Shown here: positions 32,198 to 38,793 of the stretch, one piece after another
Position numbering within the stretch: the first letter of the stretch is position 1
Layout of the letters: the number at the start of each line of letters is the position of its first letter
DNA from: Fibrobacteria bacterium
Lineage (GTDB): Bacteria; Fibrobacterota; Fibrobacteria; UBA11236; JADFYW01
Assembly: GCA_015232855.1 (NCBI GenBank)
Contig: JADFYW010000029.1
Location: 1 to 38,793, forward strand
Direction of reading: 5' to 3'
Length of the DNA stretch: 38,793 bases
The notes under the pieces: generated by a model
Databases searched by the model: none
Told to the model about the DNA's origin: nothing
The model's input: only the letters and a program-made list of their open reading frames with translations
Position numbers and translations under genes: made by a program

Positions 32198-33277
32198 ATG
32201 ATATATCCCGTGATTATGGCTGGTGGCAGAGGTGAACGCTTTTGGCCATATAGCAATGAAGCCAGGCCTAAACAGTTATTACCCCTGGTAAGTGAAAAGA
32301 CCATGCTTGAAGATATACTTGCTCATATTGAGAAGTTGAAAACCGGGACTCCGGTGCATATTATCGCAAATAAAATACTTGAAAAGGCTATGAAGAAGCT
32401 TTTAGGTAAGCGAAAGGATATCATTATAATCGGGGAGCCGGTTGGTAGGAATACCGCGGCAGCCATTGCTCTTGCAGCTAAACTTATTATGGAGAAAGAC
32501 CCTAAAGGGGTAATGGCCGTAATGACTGCTGATCACGCTATATCACCTACATCCCAGTTTGTAAAAGCAATAAAAACCGCTGCCAGGCTTGCGGAACAAA
32601 CTGATACACTGGTAACCTTTGGTATCAAACCTTCCCGGCCTGATGTAGGGTATGGTTACGTGGAGACCCAAAACAAGTTAAAGGCAGTAAATGGTTTAGA
32701 TTGTTATAAAGTTAAGCGTTTTCATGAAAAACCGGAACTGGCTCAGGCCAAAAAATACTGTAAAACGGGCCGTTTTTTTTGGAATAGCGGTATGTTTGCC
32801 TGGAGATGCGATTATCTCTGGTCTCTTTTTGAAGATCGTCTTCCTGATATGTTCAGAGCTTTTAATGCAGAAGGTAGCTTGAATTCCAATTCCAGAAGCT
32901 TTAAGAATAAGCTGACTAAAATTTATGCATCCATCAAAGGCGAGTCTATTGATTTTGGTATTATGGAAAAGGCCCCTGATATTTCTCTGGTTGTGCCCCA
33001 ATACGATTGGGATGATATTGGTTCCTGGTCTGCGCTTGACAGGCTCTATAAATCTGACAAATCGGGAAATGTGGCCAAAGGTAATGCTGTGAGTATGGAA
33101 ACTGAAAATACCACCATCTTTTCAGAAGAGGGGTTGGTTGCTACATTTGGAGTTAAAGACTTGTTGGTAGTCCAGCATAACGGGGTTACACTCGTTGTTG
33201 ATAAAAGCAAGCGGGCTGATTTAAAGAAGCTCGTGAGTGCGGTTAAAAAGAAAAAGAGCCTTAATAAATACCTTTGA
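32198..33277 (+). CDS. manC: Mannose-1-phosphate guanylyltransferase
   Basis: The 359-residue enzyme makes GDP-mannose from mannose-1-phosphate and GTP for glycan synthesis. It has the nucleotidyltransferase loop MAGGRGERFWPYS followed by RPKQLLPL (7-30), GEPVGRNTAAAI, TADHAISP, GYGYVE, FHEKPELA (acceptor-binding Lys) and FWNSGMFAW. The ending YDWDDIGSWSAL with a short left-handed helix region is typical of the monofunctional form, which lacks the mannose-6-phosphate isomerase domain. GAGGAG lies 8-9 bases before the ATG. It appears to be transcribed alone. Confidence 0.95.
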   Translation: MIYPVIMAGGRGERFWPYSNEARPKQLLPLVSEKTMLEDILAHIEKLKTGTPVHIIANKILEKAMKKLLGKRKDIIIIGEPVGRNTAAAIALAAKLIMEKDPKGVMAVMTADHAISPTSQFVKAIKTAARLAEQTDTLVTFGIKPSRPDVGYGYVETQNKLKAVNGLDCYKVKRFHEKPELAQAKKYCKTGRFFWNSGMFAWRCDYLWSLFEDRLPDMFRAFNAEGSLNSNSRSFKNKLTKIYASIKGESIDFGIMEKAPDISLVVPQYDWDDIGSWSALDRLYKSDKSGNVAKGNAVSMETENTTIFSEEGLVATFGVKDLLVVQHNGVTLVVDKSKRADLKKLVSAVKKKKSLNKYL

Positions 33278-33351
33278 CTTGATTTTGTAAGTCGTATATT
33301 CTGTAAGGTTTTATGCAGTTGAATTTATGTACCGTGTGAACTTGGGTTAGC

Positions 33352-33942
33352 TCAATTAAATTTATTACAAAGGGTTAAATCCATAGACACGGGTTCTGCT
33401 TCATAACAGCTCTGTTCACAATAGTTGACTTGATTAGTTTTGATTCTTACTCCATCAACGGCGAGTATGGAGTCTGTTCCAACCACATAAAGAGCTGTCG
33501 CTGAAATTGTACCCGGAACCAGTGTTGCTTCCAGTTCTGTATCGTGATGGCTGCCTGAATATATTTTGGTACCGGTATCAAAATCACCATTATAATAATC
33601 GATCCGAATGGGAGTTTTGCCGTTCCGGGAGTCTATTTTTATTGAAATGGTCACAGGTATCCGATGAGCTGAATGACATATATAATTTGGAGGAATTTTG
33701 ACACAGTCAGGACTATCATCCTCTTCATCATCCTCTTCTATGAAAATTTCAAATGAAAAATCAAAACCGCCGTCATCATCATTATCATTATCACTACTAT
33801 AAATATCAGAATCATCTTCACTGTCTTCACTGCAGTAATAGTACCCACTCTCATCAGGTCCGCTGCAGTCACTGGTACATGCGGTAAGCAGATACAGGGA
33901 GAAAAATATGGGTAATAAAAGGTTTAAAGAAGGTTTTATCAT
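33352..33942 (-). CDS. Acidic lipoprotein of unknown function
   Basis: The 196-residue protein has a lipoprotein signal with lipobox YLLTAC (Cys about 22). A strikingly acidic, low-complexity stretch follows (about 35-80: runs of D/E such as DNDNDDDGG and EEDDEEDD). The second half is beta-rich with Cys pairs (CVKIPPNYIC, CEQSCYEAEP). No family is recognised; the acidic stretch might bind Ca2+ or act as a flexible spacer. Its ATG overlaps the stop of the upstream gene (ATGA), so they are translationally coupled. Confidence 0.7.
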   Translation of the reverse strand: MIKPSLNLLLPIFFSLYLLTACTSDCSGPDESGYYYCSEDSEDDSDIYSSDNDNDDDGGFDFSFEIFIEEDDEEDDSPDCVKIPPNYICHSAHRIPVTISIKIDSRNGKTPIRIDYYNGDFDTGTKIYSGSHHDTELEATLVPGTISATALYVVGTDSILAVDGVRIKTNQVNYCEQSCYEAEPVSMDLTLCNKFN

Positions 33943-34547
33943 AGTCGACTCAGAAAATTAAAATCAAGTCCGATGGTAAAACGGTGGGGTTGTTCGCGGT
34001 ACAGAAGAGAAAAATTGTAACCTGCTTTCAAGAGGACTGCACGCCCCACATGGATGAATCCCCCTGTTTCAACAGAGGGTAACACATAAATGTCAGGCTT
34101 AATAGAAGTGCCACGAAAGCGTCCCATTGAAATAGCAGCTCCACCCATAAGGTAAACACCTTTTTCAAATCCTAAAAAGAAATCCTTCCGGAGTCCGAAA
34201 CTGGTAGCCATGCGCCATTCGTAAAATTGATAGAAGTAATGTTTATTGCTTTCAATCAGTACCTTTTTGTGGTAGGGTCTTATATGGAGTGACCCATAAA
34301 TTGATAACCCCTTAATGGGGCTTAAACTCCGGGTTCCGTTAATACCAATTCCCAGATCGTAAGCATTAAAATTACAGTCCAAACCAATAGAAAAACTTTT
34401 TTCTGCTTTATATCGCATTCTTTGTGGATTTTGCGAACGGTTATTCAGGTAAGTCTGACTGAAAACCGGGATGGTCATACCCAGTAGAAACACCAGAGCA
34501 CAGATGATCGGTTTAAACCCAAAATTCAGAAAAAGACATAATTTCAT
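33939..34547 (-). CDS. Putative small outer-membrane barrel protein
   Basis: The 202-residue protein has a signal peptide ending VFSQ (about 31) and a series of Gly/aromatic amphipathic strands (FSIGLDCNFNAYDLGIGING, LSIYGSLHIRPY, MATSFGLRKDF, VLLKAGYNFSLLY), finishing in RFTIGLDFNFLSRL, a barrel-like C-terminus. The pattern is that of an 8-strand-type outer-membrane protein. It is followed at once (4-base overlap) by the acidic lipoprotein gene; the two probably work together at the outer membrane. Confidence 0.65.
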   Translation of the reverse strand: MKLCLFLNFGFKPIICALVFLLGMTIPVFSQTYLNNRSQNPQRMRYKAEKSFSIGLDCNFNAYDLGIGINGTRSLSPIKGLSIYGSLHIRPYHKKVLIESNKHYFYQFYEWRMATSFGLRKDFFLGFEKGVYLMGGAAISMGRFRGTSIKPDIYVLPSVETGGFIHVGRAVLLKAGYNFSLLYREQPHRFTIGLDFNFLSRL

Positions 34548-34702
34548 ATCACATCAGCTTTTATTGGTGGGTGAGCACCAAATATGAGTACAAAACTTGA
34601 ATTACCATGACCAGAATATGATTAATGCATTGGTGTTTTAGTTATTAGCTTTTTCCTATACAAATGACTACATCTGTGAGTACACAGCATAAAGGAAATC
34701 GT

Positions 34703-35620
34703 ATGTCACGGGTTCTGGTAGTAGGGTTAAATCCTGCATGGCAAAAAACACTCAATTTTACATCTCTCCAGAAGGGTCAGGTCAACCGGGCTGAAAGCCT
34801 TCATTTCTGCGCATCGGGTAAAGGAATGAACACAGCAAAAGTGTTGTCTTGTTTTAAGCACCAGGTGTCTTTGCTTCAGATTGTCGGAGGGGATAATGGT
34901 CGCAGGGTGGTTCAAGCATGTAGTCAATATGGTATCAATTCCATTCATCTTGAGGTCCCTGGTGAAACAAGAGTTTGTAACACCCTTATTTGTCGTGAAA
35001 CCATGAAGGAAACAGAAATTATCGAGCCTTTTGCTCCAGGTATTCCGGCAGCTGAGATAAGTAGTAAATTAATAAGTCTGATCAATAATTCAGCTACTTA
35101 TGATGCGGTTGTAATTGCTGGCCAGGCTCCGGATGGTTGTGAAAATGATATTTATGGTAAGTTGTTGAATGCTATAAATGCGGATTTAACGGTGCTTGAT
35201 GCGTATAAAAATATCAGTGAGGCTCTGTTAAAACGGGTTAATGTCGTGAAAATAAACAAAATGGAAGTCGAGGTATTGCAAAAGCTCTATCCAGAATTAT
35301 TACACACAAATGGTCATCCCGAACAAAAACTATTTTTAATCACAAATGGGCCTTCTTCAGCACGTTTTAACCAGCTAACCGGGGATGATTGGGAACAGGC
35401 CGATATCCCTGTGCCTGAGATAGAAAATGTGCAAAACCCAATCGGTGCGGGGGATGTGGTGACTGGTGCTTTTGTGCACTTTTCACTTTGTGGACTTTCT
35501 GCCAAAGATGCTTTTCAAAAGGCAATAGCTGCAGGAACGGCTTCTTGCCTTTCTCCGGTACCCGCAGAATTTGAAATGTGTGATATGGAAAATCTAATTA
35601 AGGGCAAGGAACCAGGATAG
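34703..35620 (+). CDS. PfkB-family sugar kinase (1-phosphofructokinase/tagatose-6-phosphate kinase group)
   Basis: The 305-residue kinase begins MSRVLVVGLNPAWQKTLNF like FruK/LacC proteins. It has the sugar motif SGKGMNTAKVL (39-49), KINKMEVE (the KPN-E motif, 183-190) and the C-terminal NPIGAGDVVTGAF (245-257) with catalytic D251. It would phosphorylate a hexose phosphate, with fructose-1-phosphate or tagatose-6-phosphate most likely. The ATG at 34703 is chosen over one at 34664, because AAAGGAA lies 6 bases before it and homology starts there. Its 3' end overlaps the rhomboid gene on the other strand by 27 bases. Confidence 0.88.
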   Translation: MSRVLVVGLNPAWQKTLNFTSLQKGQVNRAESLHFCASGKGMNTAKVLSCFKHQVSLLQIVGGDNGRRVVQACSQYGINSIHLEVPGETRVCNTLICRETMKETEIIEPFAPGIPAAEISSKLISLINNSATYDAVVIAGQAPDGCENDIYGKLLNAINADLTVLDAYKNISEALLKRVNVVKINKMEVEVLQKLYPELLHTNGHPEQKLFLITNGPSSARFNQLTGDDWEQADIPVPEIENVQNPIGAGDVVTGAFVHFSLCGLSAKDAFQKAIAAGTASCLSPVPAEFEMCDMENLIKGKEPG

Positions 35621-36481
35621 TCCGAAGATTGATCCACTTGCTAAAACCAAAAGGTTTTGAATCCATAGAGGCTTCGTTTTGGTATTGAGAAAGGGGAGGG
35701 TGAAACCTCCAAACAAGCCAAAAACAAAACCATACACATGAGCCAGAATATCTGAACCTTCCGCAAGTCCCATGAGGACAACTATAAAAAAACCTGAAAT
35801 TACCGGTGTCCAGCTTTTAATTCCATCCATTTTGTGAATAAAATAGGCAAGAGATTGACTGCCGGATAAAATACCAAGTCCTGCAAAGACTGCTGTAGAA
35901 AACCCAATACTGAGATGTCCTCCGGAAATTGTGAGGGCCACAGCAAGATTGGCGATTCCTGATAAAAGTATAGTCCCCAAAAGACTGAGCCCCGGATTTA
36001 TTTTATGCACAACCAGATTAAATATGAAATATCCAGCCAGTAGATTGGACAAAAAATGTTGACTCCCCGAGTGAAGGGTTAAACCGGTGAATACTCGCCA
36101 CCACTCACCAGATAGAATTTTAATGGCATCACAACGCCCGAGTAATGTGATAAGGTGATTATTGAAGAATGGGTGTACCTGAAAAAAAAAGAGCAGAACA
36201 GGTGCCAGTAGAAACAGAAAAGGAAGAGTTGATAAAGAAATATCTTCCGTCTGATTTATCTCTGCCCGCCAGCTCTTATTTTCGGCAATATACCGGTCTA
36301 TTAATTGCCTGGACTGAGTTTCAATCTCAAGTTCTACTGTTAAATGATAAATATTATTGTAAAAGCCTATTTGATGAGGAAGAGACTGGGATGCCAGCAC
36401 CAGTGAAAGCTCCATAACTTTAGCACTGCTACCCGTAAATATTTCACAGCCTGTGCTTTCTTCTGTAGTTTCATCAAACAT
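35594..36481 (-). CDS. Rhomboid-family intramembrane serine protease
   Basis: The 295-residue protein has a soluble N-terminal part (1-82) with an IDRYIAENKSW segment, then six to seven membrane helices. GEWWRVFTGLTLHSGSQHFLSN (shown partly: GEWWR at 125-129, H142, N146) matches the L1/TM2 region. The nucleophile is S195 in IGFSTAVFAG, and the general-base His is H248 in LAHVYGFVFGLFGG, so the dyad is present. It cleaves membrane proteins within the bilayer; the substrate is unknown. The nucleophile motif reads GFST rather than the usual GxSG/A. Confidence 0.88.
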   Translation of the reverse strand: MFDETTEESTGCEIFTGSSAKVMELSLVLASQSLPHQIGFYNNIYHLTVELEIETQSRQLIDRYIAENKSWRAEINQTEDISLSTLPFLFLLAPVLLFFFQVHPFFNNHLITLLGRCDAIKILSGEWWRVFTGLTLHSGSQHFLSNLLAGYFIFNLVVHKINPGLSLLGTILLSGIANLAVALTISGGHLSIGFSTAVFAGLGILSGSQSLAYFIHKMDGIKSWTPVISGFFIVVLMGLAEGSDILAHVYGFVFGLFGGFTLPFLNTKTKPLWIQNLLVLASGSIFGLSWFLALN

Positions 36482-36604
36482 AATACTATTATTTAAAAAG
36501 AATTACAAGATTGTCTTTATGTGTTAGTTTGCTTGAAACTTGTAATGATATGTAATATATGTTATTACGTGATATTGTATTGAGAGCGTTTAGTGTTAAG
36601 GCCA

Positions 36605-37366
36605 TTATTTAGTATTAAAATCAACGCAATCCTGGTATTGAATTAAGGAGCCACCAAAAATATCCAGAGCGCTTCCAATGGTTAAATCTACCTTACCTGA
36701 ACTAAGTTTTTCCACAAGGGTAAGATCAGCAAGATTATTTGCACCACCCGCATAAGTAACCGGAATATTTGTGTATTTCCCGAGAAAGGAGGTTAATTCC
36801 TGATCAATTCCCTTGCACTGTCCTTCAATATCAGCTGCGTGAATGAGAAGTTCGTCACAACAGGATTCAAGTTCATGTAATAATTCAGGAGTTATTTCTT
36901 CTTTAGTTATGGTCTGCCATCTGTCTTTGGCAATAAACCAACTGTTGCCCTGTTTTCTGCAACTTAAATCTAGTACCAGGCGGTTCACTCCTACCATTTT
37001 AATCAGGGTAGCAAGCCTTTCTCTATCCAGTCTCTCCTGGGGAATAACCCAAGATGTCACAATGACATGGGAAGCGCCGGCATCAAGATAATCTTTTGCA
37101 TTATCAGGAGTTATACCACCTCCGAGTTGCATCCCACCAGGATAAGATTTGAGGGCTTCCAGGGCAGCATTTTCATTTCCAGGCCCGAGCATAATAACAT
37201 GGCCACCTTTTAGACCATCCTTTTTATAACGTTCAGCATACCATCCGGAAGAATGTTCAGAAGTGAAATTCACGGCGATTTCCTGAGCATTACCTGACCA
37301 GGTACCTCCAACAATCTGTTTGACTTTGCCATTATGTAAATCAATGCATGGCCTGAATATGGTCAT
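36605..37366 (-). CDS. hisA: HisA, eukaryotic-type ProFAR isomerase
   Basis: The 253-residue TIM-barrel protein isomerises ProFAR to PRFAR in histidine synthesis. Its sequence follows the eukaryotic HIS6 pattern (TIGR02129) rather than ordinary bacterial HisA: FRPCIDLHNGKVKQIVGG (4-21), GGHVIMLGPGN (54-64), LGGGITPDNA, GASHVIVTSWV, LVLDLSCRK (130-138), LIHAADIEGQCKGID, VTYAGGANN, VDLTIGSALDIFGG (226-239). Catalytic Asp residues D9 and D133 are present. GGAG lies 8 bases before the ATG. No other his gene is in the window, so it is an orphan. Confidence 0.93.
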   Translation of the reverse strand: MTIFRPCIDLHNGKVKQIVGGTWSGNAQEIAVNFTSEHSSGWYAERYKKDGLKGGHVIMLGPGNENAALEALKSYPGGMQLGGGITPDNAKDYLDAGASHVIVTSWVIPQERLDRERLATLIKMVGVNRLVLDLSCRKQGNSWFIAKDRWQTITKEEITPELLHELESCCDELLIHAADIEGQCKGIDQELTSFLGKYTNIPVTYAGGANNLADLTLVEKLSSGKVDLTIGSALDIFGGSLIQYQDCVDFNTK

Positions 37367-37458
37367 AAGGGTTACTCCAATTTGTTTAATATTGTAAATA
37401 AAAAATAGTAAAAGAGCCAGGTGATGAATTAGGGAATGAATTACTATGTTTTTTATTC

Positions 37459-38397
37459 ATGCGAAAGAATGTGCGACCTTTACTTGAAATTTTAGTGAAA
37501 CTTTTAAAAGGATTTTGGGTTACCTACCAGCTTGTTTTAGGAATCATTTTTGTTGCTGCTATTATCTTGTTTTTTACTTTATTAAATAAGGTTAAGTGGT
37601 TTGAAATTAAGTCTTTGCAAGAATCAAACAAAAAGGAGACAGCCTTTATGATTTGTGAAAAAGAGCGGATCGAAAAGGATTCTGTTTTATTAAAATCTAT
37701 CACCAAACAGAGAAGCATTGGGGGGCATAAACCGCTTATTTGGCAAGAGTGGGTTGCCTGGAATTCAATACCGGAATTGATACGGGATCTGGTAATTATT
37801 TCTGAAGATGGGAAATTTTACCAGCATAATGGTTTTGATTTAAATGAAATTGAATATGCAATTGTTGCAAACCACCAATTAGGTAAAAAATTTAGAGGGG
37901 CGAGTACGATTAGTCAGCAGGTAGTGAAGAACCTGTTTCTTGCTCCTGATAAGAGCTATCTCAGAAAAATTAAAGAGGGACTTATAACACTGGTATTGGA
38001 AGATAAACTTTCAAAAAAGAGAATTCTTGAAATTTACCTGAATATCGCACAGTTTGGGCCGGGTGTGTTTGGTGTCCAGGCGGCTTCGTTATACCACTTC
38101 AACAAGCCTGTTGCTGAACTAAATTTTGATCAGATAGTTAATCTTATTGCTCTTCTTCCAAGTCCAATTAAATGGAGACCCTATTGTGGCTATCAGGCGT
38201 ACATAAATCATAAAAAGCGTATTATTAATAACCTCAGTTTGTATAAACAAGTGAGAAAGAAAGTTTCTGATGAGGATTATGAAAGTTTTAAAAAATACGC
38301 TGAGGAAGATGAGCGCATGAGATGGAACCGCTTACAGGATCAAATAAACCCGAAAAGTGATCCTCTTGAAGATCTGGAAAAATTACTGGAATTTTAG
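37459..38397 (+). CDS. mtgA: Monofunctional peptidoglycan transglycosylase
   Basis: The 312-residue GT51 enzyme has one membrane anchor (about 22-44) and then the glycosyltransferase domain (about 75-245). Motifs are SEDGKFYQHNGFD (115-127, catalytic E116), RGASTISQQVVKNLFL (147-162), EDKLSKKRILEIYLN (181-195, E182) and LLPSPIKWRP. It polymerises lipid II into glycan strands at the periplasmic face. It lacks a transpeptidase domain. The C-terminal about 60 residues are charged and longer than in E. coli MtgA. No ribosome site is visible at the ATG. Confidence 0.92.
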   Translation: MRKNVRPLLEILVKLLKGFWVTYQLVLGIIFVAAIILFFTLLNKVKWFEIKSLQESNKKETAFMICEKERIEKDSVLLKSITKQRSIGGHKPLIWQEWVAWNSIPELIRDLVIISEDGKFYQHNGFDLNEIEYAIVANHQLGKKFRGASTISQQVVKNLFLAPDKSYLRKIKEGLITLVLEDKLSKKRILEIYLNIAQFGPGVFGVQAASLYHFNKPVAELNFDQIVNLIALLPSPIKWRPYCGYQAYINHKKRIINNLSLYKQVRKKVSDEDYESFKKYAEEDERMRWNRLQDQINPKSDPLEDLEKLLEF

Positions 38398-38473
38398 CTG
38401 TTACTCCAGGATACCTCACGGAGACTTGAAATCCTATAGATAAACCAGGTATTAAATTTCTATTATACCTTTT

Positions 38474-38793
38474 ATGAACTCCAAAACTATCCGGCTAACA
38501 GATAATGCTACCATTGGGATTATTGGCGGTGGGCCAGCCGGAGTTTTCTTTGGACATTTTGCCCGGAAGTATGCGTCAGAAAATGGCTTAAAGCTGAAAA
38601 TACTGCTTTTTGAGAGTAGAAATTTTACTATTCCTGGCCCTAAAGGCTGTAATATGTGTGCTGGTGTTATTTCTCATTCTCTTGTTGAGCGGCTCAAAGA
38701 AGAAAACCTCATCCTGGATCCGGAAAAAATTGAAAGCGATATTGGCGGGTATTTTTTTCAGACCGGTCAACACGGGGTGTATCTAAAAAAACC
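38474..38793 (+). CDS. FAD-dependent oxidoreductase, geranylgeranyl-reductase-like, 5' part only
   Basis: The first 106 codons lie in the window; the rest is beyond base 38793. The N-terminus has the FAD-binding motif IGIIGGGPAGVFFG (about 14-27) and then a FESR segment closing the Rossmann unit. GPKGCNMCAGVIS follows, a motif typical of geranylgeranyl-reductase-type flavoproteins that reduce isoprenoid chains. The frame is open from the ATG to the window end. The precise substrate cannot be judged from this part. Confidence 0.75.
   Translation, partial: MNSKTIRLTDNATIGIIGGGPAGVFFGHFARKYASENGLKLKILLFESRNFTIPGPKGCNMCAGVISHSLVERLKEENLILDPEKIESDIGGYFFQTGQHGVYLKK

Overview
This window comes from a bacterium of moderate to low GC. 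I place it in the FCB superphylum, most likely Fibrobacterota or a related lineage. The main clue is a set of exported proteins that end in a type IX secretion (Por/T9SS)-like C-terminal beta-domain of the form strand, GR/GK, then L..G.Y.v.i. These proteins carry enzymes for sugar and polysaccharide chemistry. Other clues are outer-membrane barrel-type proteins, several lipoproteins, a PPi-type phosphofructokinase, and many genes without a clear Shine-Dalgarno site. The phylum is an inference.

Region 1 (1-3606): a minus-strand operon runs from a PPi-dependent phosphofructokinase to a GlmS-isomerase-like SIS protein to a PIG-L deacetylase that is cut by the window edge. Together they look like an amino-sugar route into glycolysis. 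A REP-like double palindrome lies between the first two genes, and a second inverted repeat lies upstream of the operon. A bacteriohemerythrin follows.

Region 2 (3657-13747) is the most distinctive part. It holds an exported endonuclease/exonuclease/phosphatase-fold enzyme, an outer-membrane-type protein paired with a DUF1080 enzyme, and a convergent three-gene unit (PQQ-type sugar dehydrogenase, paired-CxxCH cytochrome-like protein, second DUF1080 enzyme). A separate cytoplasmic Gfo/Idh/MocA oxidoreductase follows. Five exported enzymes here carry T9SS-like tails. I read it as a cell-surface system that oxidises sugars and cleaves keto-glycosides.

Region 3 (13982-25445): a PAS-GAF-SpoIIE phosphatase, a membrane-anchored SGNH hydrolase with TPRs, and a secreted two-domain esterase (SGNH plus alpha/beta hydrolase) whose sorting tail looks frameshifted. 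Then come a PurF-type amidophosphoribosyltransferase with an unusual glutaminase domain, a CehA-type PHP metallohydrolase, a small lipoprotein and an ABC-F ATPase with a hairpin against its start codon.

Region 4 (25646-38793) is mostly housekeeping and envelope genes: FKBP lipoprotein, tRNA-Phe, barrel proteins, M23 peptidase, CNNM-type membrane protein, CvpA, PHP phosphoesterase, mannose-1-phosphate guanylyltransferase, PfkB-family sugar kinase, rhomboid protease, a HisA of the eukaryotic type, a monofunctional peptidoglycan transglycosylase and the start of a geranylgeranyl-reductase-like flavoprotein.

Four sigma70-like promoters (-35, 17-bp spacer, -10) and four intrinsic-terminator-like hairpins can be read directly. 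I saw no CRISPR array, transposase, prophage or rRNA.
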